Positions 50,828 to 59,028 of a DNA stretch of 64,000 nt are shown piece after piece. The stretch comes from Massilia eurypsychrophila (GTDB taxonomy: Bacteria; Pseudomonadota; Gammaproteobacteria; Burkholderiales; Burkholderiaceae_D): the NCBI RefSeq assembly GCF_002760655.1, contig NZ_PDOC01000016.1:62001-126000 (forward strand), in the 5' to 3' direction. A program made the position numbers and the translations under genes. The notes beneath the pieces were generated by a model. It saw only the letters and a list, made by a program, of their open reading frames with translations, was not told the origin of the DNA and searched no databases. Position 1 is the stretch's first letter. Each line of letters opens with the position of its first letter.

Positions 50828-52123
50828 ATGGAAGCACGGATTAATCTTACCCGCGGCGCCGAAGTCGATGCGCGCGGCTGCGCCATCTCGGGCGCCTCAT
50901 CGACGGCGCTGGATGACTTCGAACGCGCACTGGCGCTGTCGCAAAGCTGGCGCGCCGGCGCCGATAACGCACTGCTGCCGGCGCTGCAGGAGGCGCCGCA
51001 GTTCGTGATGGCGCATGCGCTGCACGCCTGGCTGAACCTGTCGAGCCGCGACCCATCGAGGGTCGCCGCGGCGCGCCCGATCCTGCTCGGCGCCGTCAGC
51101 CTGCCGGCCAACGACCGCGAGCGCATGCACCTGGCGGCGATCGGTGCGGCGCTCGCCGACGACTACGAGCGCGCCCGCCTGATGCTGGTCGACCTGCTGC
51201 GCGTGTACCCGCGCGACGTGCTGGCACTGCAGATCGGCCACATGCTCGACTACGCGCTCGGCGACATCGAGCAGCTGATCCAGCGCGTCGCCGCCGTGCT
51301 GCCGGCCTGGTCGCGCGAGCTGCCGGGCTACCATGCGGTGCTGTCGATGCGCGCGTTCGGCCTGGTCGAGTCGGGCGAGTACGAGCGCGCCGAGGAAGCG
51401 GCCGAAGCGGCGCTGGCGCTCAATCCCGCCGACGCCCGCGCGCACCACGCGATGGCGCACGTGTTCGAGATGAGCGAGCGGCCCGACGCCGGCGTGCGCT
51501 GGCTCGGCCGCCACAGTGGCGCATGGGGCAACCAGACGGTGGTGGCGACCCACTGCTGGTGGCACGTCGCCTTGTTCCACCTGGCGCAGGACCGGCACGA
51601 CCTGGCTTTGAAAATCTACGACCAGCGCATCCGCACCGGCGGCAGCACTGCCATCGCCGACCTGATCGACGCCGCCGCCCTGCTGTGGCGCGTGCTGCTG
51701 CGCGGCGGCGACGCCGGCGCGCGCTGGGCCGAACTGGCCGACGCATGGGCGCCGCACCTCGAAGACCGCTTCTGCAGCTTCAACGACCTGCACGCGATGC
51801 TGGCATTCGTTGGCGCCGGTGACTGGGACCGCGCGCGCCATCTCGAGCGCGTGCTGGCCGAATGCCAGGCGCGCCAGACGCGCCACGGCGCCACCACGCG
51901 CATGCTCGGCCTGCCCGCCTGCCGCGCGCTGATGGCATTCGGCCGCGGCGACGACACGCTGGCGCTGACCTTGCTGGCAAGCCTGCCGGCGCAGGCGCAC
52001 CGCTTCGGCGGCAGCCACGCACAGCGCGACGTGCTGAACCTGACGATGCTGCAGACCGTGGAACGGCTGCGCCGTCCGCGCCACCGGCCGGTCCACGAGT
52101 CGGCGTTGAAGCTGGCCGCCTAG
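50828..52123 (+). CDS. TPR-type helical repeat protein
   Basis: This 431-residue cytoplasmic protein is almost entirely helical. Repeated segments fit TPR/SEL-like hairpins, for example MHLAAIGAALADDYERARLM, VESGEYERAEEAAEAALALN and HVALFHLAQDRHDLALKIYD. It resembles uncharacterised tetratricopeptide-repeat proteins of about 430 residues that share the WLGRHSGAWGNQ and THCWWHVALFHL stretches. It has no signal peptide. The start at 50828 follows CGGAGAAT. It is divergent from the broken AraC gene, which may have been its regulator, and overlaps the convergent nitroreductase gene by four bases. Confidence 0.8.
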   Translation: MEARINLTRGAEVDARGCAISGASSTALDDFERALALSQSWRAGADNALLPALQEAPQFVMAHALHAWLNLSSRDPSRVAAARPILLGAVSLPANDRERMHLAAIGAALADDYERARLMLVDLLRVYPRDVLALQIGHMLDYALGDIEQLIQRVAAVLPAWSRELPGYHAVLSMRAFGLVESGEYERAEEAAEAALALNPADARAHHAMAHVFEMSERPDAGVRWLGRHSGAWGNQTVVATHCWWHVALFHLAQDRHDLALKIYDQRIRTGGSTAIADLIDAAALLWRVLLRGGDAGARWAELADAWAPHLEDRFCSFNDLHAMLAFVGAGDWDRARHLERVLAECQARQTRHGATTRMLGLPACRALMAFGRGDDTLALTLLASLPAQAHRFGGSHAQRDVLNLTMLQTVERLRRPRHRPVHESALKLAA

Positions 52124-53952
52124 TCGGCGTTGCGGTCGGCCGGCACCCCGAGCGCGGCGAAATGCACCACCCACTGACGCTGGCGGTCGATGCCGATCAG
52201 CGCCGCCGCCTCGTCGTCGTAGAAGGCTCCGACCGGGCAGGCGGCCAGGCCGCGCGCCACCGCGCCGAGCAGCCAGCGTTCGCCGACCATCCCCGCTTCG
52301 ATGAAGCCATGGCGATAGCCGCGCGCGCCGCCGGCCAGCAACGGCTCGCGCTCGACCGACAGCACCAGCACCACCGCGGCGGCGCCGATGACATCCTGCG
52401 CCAGCGCCGCCGACTGCGCCGCGGCGGCGAAGTCGCCGCCACGCACGCGCTCAAGCGCATGCGTGTCGAGATAGCGGTACACGCCGGGCGCCAGTCCATC
52501 GACCCGGTTGACGACGAGGTGGATGCGCACCGCGTCGGACAACTGCGGCGGCTGCGCCATGTCGGCCAGCAGCGACGACAGCGCGGCCAGCGGCACCGGA
52601 TCGGCATGGAAGCGGCGCTCGCTGCGGCGCTGGCCGATCACGCGCTTGAGCGGCATGGCCGCCACCGCCGGCGCCGGCAGCGCAACCGATCCGGCGCCGT
52701 CCGCCGTCAGCCTGAGCGAGGTGGCCTGGTGCACCGCGCTGGTGATGCCGAGCGCGCCGCCGGGTGCCGGCGATGGCGCGGCGAAGCGGGCGGCCGGCGC
52801 CGGCGCGGCGCCGCCACGGCGCAGGGTCATCGCCGCCAGCACGCCCTCCTCGACGCCGTCAACGCCGAGCGCGCGCGCCAGCCGGGCGTCGTCGAAGCGG
52901 CTCTCGAGCTGCGCGCGCATGCCGGCGGCGTGGCCGGCGGCGCGCAGGTTCTCCAGCAGGTGGCCGGTGTCGGCGGTGACGTAGCGGTAGGCGCGGTCGC
53001 GGTATTTGTAGCCGGTGCGGCGGAAGATGGAAGTGGCGACCAGCAGCGCGTCGGCGTCGTCGGCGCCCGGCGCGCCAGTCACGGCAGGGATAGTCCCGAG
53101 CACGTCGAGGCGGTGCTGGTCGGGGTCGTAGTGATAGACGCCGGCCGGCAAGCCGTCGACAGCGCGCGCGATCACGTACAGCTCGTTGGAGAACAGCGCG
53201 CCGGACGATGGCGCCGCGCGCAGCGCATTGCCGCCGCGCCGCTCGGTGACACCGGCCGCCATGAACAGGATGTCGCCCAGTTCGGCCAGGCGCAGCGGCT
53301 CTGCGCGCGCCGACGCTGCCGGCGCACGCAGCGCCGCGCTCAGGCCAGCGGCGCCGACGCCGCCCGCCGGCAGGGCGACGTGCCGCGCGTTCGGATAGCG
53401 CTTGAATGCCGGCGGCGCCGCGCCCCACTCGATGCCGGGGGCGCGCCGGAACACGCTGGCGCGCGATTCGGACGAGAACTCGTGGAAGCGCACCAGCGCG
53501 TCGACGGCGCCGCCGTCGGCCGCGGCGCCGGCCACGGGCATCGGCAGCGCTTCGGTGGCGCGCTGCCGCGTACCGAGAAAAAATGCGGCGCCCAGCGCGG
53601 CGACGATGGCGAGTACCTTCAGCGCGGGAATGCGGCTGCGCGGGGTGGTGGCTGCGCGCGCTGGGCCGCGCAGCCAGCGCACCACCATCGGCAGGTTGAA
53701 GATCAGGTGGATCGATACCAGCAGCACGGTGCAGTAGCCGAACAGGTAGTGCCAGTCGAACACCGGCAGCTGCTGGTTGGCGACCCAGAAGATGCCCAGG
53801 CCGGCGGTCGCCAGCAGGTAGGTCACCAGCAGCAGCGAAGTCTGCACGTTGAGCGACTGCCGCGGCGGCAGGCGCCCGCGCGCCGCCGCCACGCCGAGCC
53901 AGGCGCCGTACAGCGCCAGCGGCAACAGCACCCACACTATCTTCGGCATCAT
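52120..53952 (-). CDS. Membrane-anchored double SagB/ThcOx nitroreductase-family protein
   Basis: This 610-residue protein has an N-terminal membrane part of about 115 residues with several helices (IVWVLLPLALYGAWLGVAAA, LLLVTYLLATAGLGIFWVAN, YLFGYCTVLLVSIHLIFNLP), and another helix after residue 105. Two successive nitroreductase-like FMN domains of the SagB type follow. The first, at about 160-370, reads FKRYPNARHVALP, PSSGALFSNELYVI, PAGVYHYDPDQHRL and AYRYVTADTGHLLENL. The second, at about 450-605, reads GQRRSERRFHADPVPLAALS, APGVYRYLDTHALERV and FIEAGMVGERWLLGAV. SagB enzymes oxidise azolines, but this stand-alone form has no precursor or cyclase gene nearby. Function unknown. Confidence 0.8.
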   Translation of the reverse strand: MMPKIVWVLLPLALYGAWLGVAAARGRLPPRQSLNVQTSLLLVTYLLATAGLGIFWVANQQLPVFDWHYLFGYCTVLLVSIHLIFNLPMVVRWLRGPARAATTPRSRIPALKVLAIVAALGAAFFLGTRQRATEALPMPVAGAAADGGAVDALVRFHEFSSESRASVFRRAPGIEWGAAPPAFKRYPNARHVALPAGGVGAAGLSAALRAPAASARAEPLRLAELGDILFMAAGVTERRGGNALRAAPSSGALFSNELYVIARAVDGLPAGVYHYDPDQHRLDVLGTIPAVTGAPGADDADALLVATSIFRRTGYKYRDRAYRYVTADTGHLLENLRAAGHAAGMRAQLESRFDDARLARALGVDGVEEGVLAAMTLRRGGAAPAPAARFAAPSPAPGGALGITSAVHQATSLRLTADGAGSVALPAPAVAAMPLKRVIGQRRSERRFHADPVPLAALSSLLADMAQPPQLSDAVRIHLVVNRVDGLAPGVYRYLDTHALERVRGGDFAAAAQSAALAQDVIGAAAVVLVLSVEREPLLAGGARGYRHGFIEAGMVGERWLLGAVARGLAACPVGAFYDDEAAALIGIDRQRQWVVHFAALGVPADRNAD

Positions 53953-54081
53953 CGCAAGCGCTCCTCCATACCTGATGGTGACGATTCTACCCGCTTGATT
54001 CCGCGATTTTTTTGACTAGACTTGACGTACGCACTAGCGAATTTCGCGTTCACTGAACAATTGCCGCCGGCAGGGGGACAT

Positions 54082-55912
54082 ATGAGACAGAGAACACTGG
54101 TCGCCGCGGTCGCCGCCGCCGGCGCAGGCGCGCTGGCCACCTTCGCGCCGACCTTGGCCGAGCGGCCCGCCCCTGTCCCGGCCTTCGATCCGCTGTTCAC
54201 CCAGGGCGCTGCCTGCGCGCCGGCCAGGCCCGGCCGCCCGCCGCTGCTCGACCAGCTGGTGCTGGCGCAGGCCGAGACCAGGCCTTTCACGCCCGGGCGC
54301 CAGTTGCCGGCCCCGGCCAGCGAGGGCACGCCGCCGCTGTACCAGGACCTGGGCAAGCTGCACGTGCCGGTCACCACCAGCAGCGCCAAGGCGCAGGCGT
54401 ATTTCGACCAGGGCATGCGCTTGCTGTTCGCTTTCAACCACGCCGAAGCGGCGCGCGCCTTTCGCGCCGCGCAGCAGTTCGATGCCGGCTGCGCCATGTG
54501 CTACTGGGGCGAGGCGCTGGTGCTCGGCCCGAACATCAACGCGCCGATGTTCCCCGCCGCGGCAGCGCCGGCCGCCGCCGCCACGGCCAATGCGCTGGCA
54601 CGCGCCGGCAATGCAAAGCCGGCCGAACAGGCACTGATCCGCGCCGTCGCCCGGCGCTACCAGGCCGCGCCGCCGGCCGACCGCGCGCCGCTCGACAGGG
54701 CCTACGCCGATGCGATGGCCGACGCCGCGCGCGCCTTCCCCAACGACGACACCATCCAGGTGCTGTATGCCGAAGCGCTGATGGACCTGTCGCCGTGGGA
54801 CTACTGGGAAGCGGGCGGCAGCAAACCGAAGAACCGCACCGCCGACATGGTCGCCGCGCTCGAGCGGGTGCTCGAGCGCCATCCGACCCATCCGGGCGCG
54901 GCCCATTACTACATCCACGCGATGGAGGCGTCGACCCACCCGGACAAGGCGCTGCCGGCGGCGCGCGTGCTGGCCGCGCAGATTCCCGGTGCCGGCCACA
55001 TCGTCCACATGCCGTCGCACATCTACTACCGCATCGGCCTGTACAAGGAGGCGCTCGACTCGAACGTCGCCGCCATCGCCGCCGATGAAAAATACTTCCG
55101 CACGTCGGCCAGCGACCCGGTCTACAAGGGTTCCTACTACCCGCACAACATCCATTTCGTCATGGTGTCGGCGCTGATGGGCGGCGACGGCAAGACCGCG
55201 CTGGCGTCGGCCGACAAGCTCGACAAGTCGATCGGCGCCGACCTGGTGAAGGAATTCGCGGTGCTGCAGCCGGTCAAGGCGGCGCCGTACTTCTCGCACG
55301 TGCAGTTTTCCAGCCCGGACGTGCTGGTCGCGCTGCCCGACCCCGGGCCCGACTTCGTGCTGGTGAAGGCGATGTGGCACTACGCCCGCGCCACCGGCCT
55401 GGCGCGCAAGGGCGCGCTGGCCGCGGCCAGCGCGCAAGGGCGCGCTGGCCGCGGCCGGCGCCGAGGTCGACGCGCTCGCCAATATCGAGCGCACCGGCAA
55501 CTTCAAGGCGCTGACCGACTGGGCGGTGCCGGCGAAGGAAATCGTGCAGACGGCGCGCGCAGTGGCTGCCGGCCGCGTGGCCGACGCCAGGGGCGACCTG
55601 CCGGCTGCCATCAAGGCCTACCAGGAAGCGGTGGCGGTGCAGGACGCGCTGCCCTACATCGAGCCGCCCTACTGGTATTACCCGGTGCGCCAGTCGCTCG
55701 GTGCGGCGCTGCTGCGCGCCGGCCGGCTCGATGAGGCCGAGCAGGCCTTCCGCGATTCGCTGGCGCGCACGCCGAGCAACGGCTGGGCGCTGCGCGGCCT
55801 GGTCGAGGTCTACCGCAAGCGCGGCGACGCCCCGGCACTGGCCGCCACGCGCAAGCGCTTCGCGTTGACCTGGCTCGGCCCGCAAGACGGCCCGGCGCTG
55901 TCGCTGCTGTGA
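54082..55912 (+). pseudogene. Secreted tetratricopeptide repeat protein, frameshifted by a 28-bp duplication
   Basis: The coding sequence starts at 54082 after an AGGGGG site, with an N-terminal export-like segment. It continues with TPR-type helices: FDQGMRLLFAFNHAEAARAF, MCYWGEALVLGPNINAPM, HPGAAHYYIHAMEASTHPDK and HMPSHIYYRIGLYKEALDSN. The last is a pattern seen in large uncharacterised TPR proteins. At 55402-55456 a duplicated 28-bp unit shifts the frame by one. The remainder (VDALANIERTGNFKALTDWA through LTWLGPQDGPALSLL) is in the next frame to 55912. Without the duplication the product would be about 600 residues. Confidence 0.82.
55402..55456 (+). repeat. Tandem duplication causing the TPR-gene frameshift
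   Basis: The 27 bases at 55402-55428 recur exactly at 55430-55456 (period 28 bp). Because 28 is not a multiple of 3, the second copy shifts the frame. Removing one copy restores GALAAAGAEVDALANIE. Confidence 0.88.
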
Positions 55913-55925
55913 ACCGCGTGCGCTC

Positions 55926-56285
55926 CTACATGTCGACCAATGTCTCGAAGCCACCGTAGATCATGCGCTTGCCGTCGAACGGCATCGCCTCAGGCTTCAT
56001 GAACTCTTCCAGGCGGGGATCCTTCATGACCTTGTCGTTGATGGCGTCACGGTCGGCGCGCGAGGCGTATTCGATCCACGAGAACACGACCACTTCATTC
56101 TCTTCGAGCTTGACCGCCTGCGGGAACGAGGTCCACTGGCCGGGCTTGACGTCATCGGCGATGCACTCACGAAAGCTCAGCGCGCCGAACTCCTTCCAGA
56201 TGGCGCCGCACGTTGTCGACATGCGCTTGTACGCGTCAATCTTGTCCTTTGGTACCGGGGTGATGAAACCGTCGATGTATGACAT
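55926..56285 (-). CDS. DUF1428 domain protein
   Basis: This 119-residue cytoplasmic protein of the DUF1428/YbaA family has a dimeric alpha/beta-barrel ferredoxin-like fold. It begins MSYIDGFITPVPKDKIDAYK and continues with FGALSFRECIADDV, FSWIEYASRADRDAINDKVM and the end MPFDGKRMIYGGFETLVD, all diagnostic. Function is unknown. The start at 56285 follows a perfect AGGAGGAAAA; an open frame further upstream is not used. It is convergent with the broken TPR gene. Confidence 0.93.
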   Translation of the reverse strand: MSYIDGFITPVPKDKIDAYKRMSTTCGAIWKEFGALSFRECIADDVKPGQWTSFPQAVKLEENEVVVFSWIEYASRADRDAINDKVMKDPRLEEFMKPEAMPFDGKRMIYGGFETLVDM

Positions 56286-56493
56286 TTTTCCTCCTGATTG
56301 ATGGGTTATCGGATCGAGCATCCAGAGTAGCATCCATTAACGGAAAGGCAAGCGAAGTGAGGCGCGATTGCCCGCCACGGCGGTTATGCAATTTGCTTGT
56401 CATTACGCCGAATTGGCGGCATGATTGCTTTCAGTTATCGTCGGCATGCGAAACCGGCGAATTATGCATTTCCAACCAGTGGGGATATTCATC

Positions 56494-56805
56494 ATGAAGA
56501 AGCTTGTTTTTGCTTGTGTAGCGCTATCGATGTCCGGTTTCGCCCTTGCCCAGCCAGCCGCCGCGCCGGCGGCGCCCGCCGCCAAGACGGCGCAGCAGAG
56601 CAAGATGGTCACCTGCAACACCGATGCCACCGGCAAAAAAGGCGACGAGCGCAAGGCATTCATGAAGGAATGCCTGAGCGCGAAGCCTGCCAAGGCGGTG
56701 ACCGCCCAGCAAACCAAGATGAAAACGTGCAATGCCGACGCCGTCGGTAAAAAGGGCGACGAACGCAAGGCATTCATGAAAACTTGCCTGAGTGCGGCAA
56801 AGTAA
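56494..56805 (+). CDS. PsiF repeat family protein
   Basis: This 103-residue periplasmic protein has a signal peptide (cleavage after SGFALA). Two nearly identical PsiF repeats carry the core TCNTDATGKKGDERKAFMKE and TCNADAVGKKGDERKAFMKT, each ending in a Cys-Leu-Ser. PsiF was described as phosphate-starvation-inducible in E. coli, but its function is unknown. The start at 56494 follows GGGGA. A hairpin with a T5 run lies after the stop. The short Ala/Pro linker before the first repeat is typical of the family. Confidence 0.94.
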   Translation: MKKLVFACVALSMSGFALAQPAAAPAAPAAKTAQQSKMVTCNTDATGKKGDERKAFMKECLSAKPAKAVTAQQTKMKTCNADAVGKKGDERKAFMKTCLSAAK

Positions 56806-56834
56806 GCAAGCGTTCAACGTCCGCGATCGCGGGC

Positions 56835-56875
56835 GCCAATAAAGAGCCAACCCATCCGGTTGACTTTTTATTGGC
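56835..56875 (+). terminator. Hairpin terminator after psiF-like gene
   Basis: GCCAATAAA (56835-56843) pairs with TTTATTGGC (56867-56875). An inner GCCAACC/GGTTGAC stem with one mismatch makes a long hairpin with an internal T5 run. Confidence 0.7.
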
Positions 56876-56983
56876 TAGTTACCGCCATGCCGTGGGCGAC
56901 GCCGAGTCAATTAACACAAATATACGCGCCGCATTCACGCCACCGCTGCGCTGACCACGCTGGCGCCACCTGCCTGGCCGCCA

Positions 56984-57526
56984 GTGCCAAGCACCGGCCT
57001 GGAAACCGTGCTGTTCAACCGTGTCGCATTCGGCATCAATGGCGGTTTCGTCGCGATGGGCGCGCATGGATACAAGAACGGTCCTCTGCTGCCTAACGAC
57101 GGCGTCAGCACCTTCTACGCAATGCAGGGCGTATATGGCCCGGACGGCAAGAACTACGCTATCTGGAGTTTCGACTTTTCCTACAACACCCGTGGCTGCA
57201 GCACCTGCCAGGTATTCCTCGAAATCGACAAAGACCCGGGCGCCGGCGTTGACTACGTCCGCCTGTTCGACCTGACCACGTTGCCCCAGTACGGCGCCAG
57301 CGGCCAGGATGCCTGGAACATGGAAATGACGTTCATCACCGCCGGAATCTACGACTTCAACCCGTTCGGCGCCAGCAGCACGGCGATCCGCCTGGTTGGC
57401 GTCAATGGTAACGAGCGCGCCACCTCGGAAATCACCGTCAACGTGCCTGAGCCAGGTTCGATGGCATTGCTGGGCCTGGGCCTGATCAACATGGGTGCGG
57501 CCGCGCGTCGTCGCCGTCAGCGCTGA
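56984..57526 (+). CDS. PEP-CTERM sorting-domain protein, N-terminus probably disrupted
   Basis: The 180-codon frame opens at a GTG and ends with a canonical PEP-CTERM tail. VPEPGSMALLGLGLINMG is followed by AARRRRQR, which directs exosortase-dependent sorting in exopolysaccharide-producing bacteria. The mature part (FNRVAFGINGGFVAMGAHGY and later VYGPDGKNYAIWSFDFSYNT) has a single conserved Cys pair (GCSTCQ). Such proteins need a signal peptide, but none is in frame. Fragments that look like one (NIRAAFT, ATAALTTL, ATCLAASA) are spread over different frames in 56919-56990, suggesting small indels. A strong terminator follows at 57556. Confidence 0.8.
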   Translation: MPSTGLETVLFNRVAFGINGGFVAMGAHGYKNGPLLPNDGVSTFYAMQGVYGPDGKNYAIWSFDFSYNTRGCSTCQVFLEIDKDPGAGVDYVRLFDLTTLPQYGASGQDAWNMEMTFITAGIYDFNPFGASSTAIRLVGVNGNERATSEITVNVPEPGSMALLGLGLINMGAAARRRRQR

Positions 57527-57555
57527 TCCGATCGGCAATCCGCCATCTTCAATCA

Positions 57556-57580
57556 AGCGGCCTTCGGGCCGCTTTTTTTT
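57556..57580 (+). terminator. Intrinsic terminator after the PEP-CTERM gene
   Basis: AGCGGCC-TTCG-GGCCGCT is a perfect 7-bp stem with the stable UUCG tetraloop and a T8 run. Confidence 0.95.
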
Positions 57581-57668
57581 CGATTATGGCACCTCAAGCC
57601 TTGGACATGCCAAGCGCCGATCTCAATATGCTAGAGTGCATTTCCACCCTCGAACGGAATCGCGCGCC

Positions 57669-58379
57669 ATGAAAACGCCCGCCCGCCATGTTCTCGCCGC
57701 TGGCCTGGCTCTCGGCGTCGCGCTGTCGGCGCAGGCGCAGCCCGTGCAAAAAGTCCGCACGGCCAACGTTGCGGCAAAGATCAGCTACCTGGCCTTCCTG
57801 CCGAAGTCGTACTCCGCCAAGGGCGAGCCGGTTCCGCTGATCATCTTCTTGCACGGCTCCGGCGAGCGCGGCACCGACCTGAACAAGGTGAAGGCGTGGG
57901 GTCCGCCGGCAATTGTCGAGAAGGATCCGGCCTTTCCGTTCATGGTGGTGTCGCCGCAGGCGCCGGACGGCGAATGGTGGCACGCCAGGCTGCTCAAGGG
58001 CATGATCGATGAGGTACTGGCCAAGTACAACGTCGACCGCAGCCGCGTCTACCTGACCGGCATGTCGATGGGCGGCTACGGCGCCTGGGACCTTGCGATC
58101 AACTACCCCAGTTACTTCGCCGCAATCGCGCCGGTGTGCGGCGGCGGCAACACGCTGCGCATCGGCCAGCTGAAGGACGTGCCGACGTGGGTGTTTCACG
58201 GCAAGAAAGATCAGTCGGTGCCCGAACTTGAATCGGCGCGCATGGTGGCCGCGCTGAAGGCTGCCGGCGGCGACGTCACCTACACCATGCTGGCCGACGG
58301 CGGTCACGCCGACGCTTGGCTCCATGCTTACGGCGACGCCGGCCTGTTCGACTGGTTCCTGCAGCACCGCAAGCACTAA
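57669..58379 (+). CDS. Secreted alpha/beta hydrolase (esterase/phospholipase-like)
   Basis: This 236-residue protein has a signal peptide (cleavage after ALSAQAQ). The hydrolase fold has the oxyanion region FLHGSGERGTD (about 60-70) and the nucleophile elbow GMSMGG (S133). A catalytic Asp lies in VFHGKKDQSVP (near 187) and a His in LADGGHADAW (near 213). Sequence features match the prolyl-oligopeptidase/PHB-depolymerase-like group often annotated phospholipase or dienelactone hydrolase. It is probably secreted or periplasmic and hydrolyses ester bonds. The gene stands alone behind a strong terminator. The substrate is unknown. Confidence 0.92.
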   Translation: MKTPARHVLAAGLALGVALSAQAQPVQKVRTANVAAKISYLAFLPKSYSAKGEPVPLIIFLHGSGERGTDLNKVKAWGPPAIVEKDPAFPFMVVSPQAPDGEWWHARLLKGMIDEVLAKYNVDRSRVYLTGMSMGGYGAWDLAINYPSYFAAIAPVCGGGNTLRIGQLKDVPTWVFHGKKDQSVPELESARMVAALKAAGGDVTYTMLADGGHADAWLHAYGDAGLFDWFLQHRKH

Positions 58380-58420
58380 GAGCGCCGTTCTTCGCTCATG
58401 CGGACGCAATCTGCGGAGGC

Positions 58421-58560
58421 GAGGAAGACGCCCGCTCGCATCCATTCGTGCAGCCGACACCAGGACGTCATGCCGCAGCCGCAGCCGAGCTCACGCGGCT
58501 GGTACTCCCAAGGAATCCCGGTCTTGAGAACAGCATTTGGCTCGTATGGAATGATCGCTT
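58421..58560 (-). mobile_element. Remnant of an IS5-family transposase
   Basis: A minus-strand stretch of about 46 codons reads NAVLKTGIPWEYQPRELGCG, then GMTSWCRLHEWMRAGVF. This matches the N-terminal region of IS5-group transposases (conserved VLKTGIPWEYLP..LGCGSGMT.W.RL..W..AGV). There is no start codon in the expected position, no catalytic DDE domain and no recognisable terminal inverted repeats. It is therefore a short decayed fragment between the hydrolase and a small membrane-protein gene. Confidence 0.7.
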
Positions 58561-58574
58561 GTGGCGGCGCCTGC

Positions 58575-58892
58575 TTATCTTTTCGATAAAAGATGCCGCG
58601 TGAGCAACAGGATGACCGCACTTCCGGCCAGCCACACCAACATGAACCAGAGATAGCGAATGGCGAGCGGATCCAGTGCTGGCGTTGGTATGCCAGATAG
58701 GTTACCTGTGATGCCAGCATTGGAAAGCGCCCACGTAAGGCACATGGCCATCAAGATGTATGACGCCAGCGCTCCAATTCCAATGAACGACCAAAAATGT
58801 GGAAGCAAATCACGCCACAGGTATGCGAAAACCCCTACCGTTAGTGCTGGGCCAATGAGACCGAAGGGTACTACAAAACTGAACAGGTTCAT
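58575..58892 (-). CDS. Small hypothetical membrane protein
   Basis: This 105-residue protein has three strongly hydrophobic segments: SFVVPFGLIGPALTVGVFAY, WSFIGIGALASYILMAMCLT and YLWFMLVWLAGSAVILLL. The C-terminus is short and basic (TRHLLSKR). I do not recognise a family. GC content is lower than average, and the IS5 remnant is adjacent, so it may have arrived with the mobile DNA. A GGAG lies about 12 bases before the ATG at 58892. It is probably an integral inner-membrane protein. Confidence 0.55.
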   Translation of the reverse strand: MNLFSFVVPFGLIGPALTVGVFAYLWRDLLPHFWSFIGIGALASYILMAMCLTWALSNAGITGNLSGIPTPALDPLAIRYLWFMLVWLAGSAVILLLTRHLLSKR

Positions 58893-59028
58893 CGGGGGAG
58901 AACTCCAACAAGCTTATTGGTGCGGGGTCGTGGGGGTCGAGTTCCGATCCTGGCCGATAACGGTCCTTCGTACAGCTCAGTGTACGGCGCTTGTTACTTA
59001 AAAGGCAAGTAGGGTTTTGTCAGGCGCT

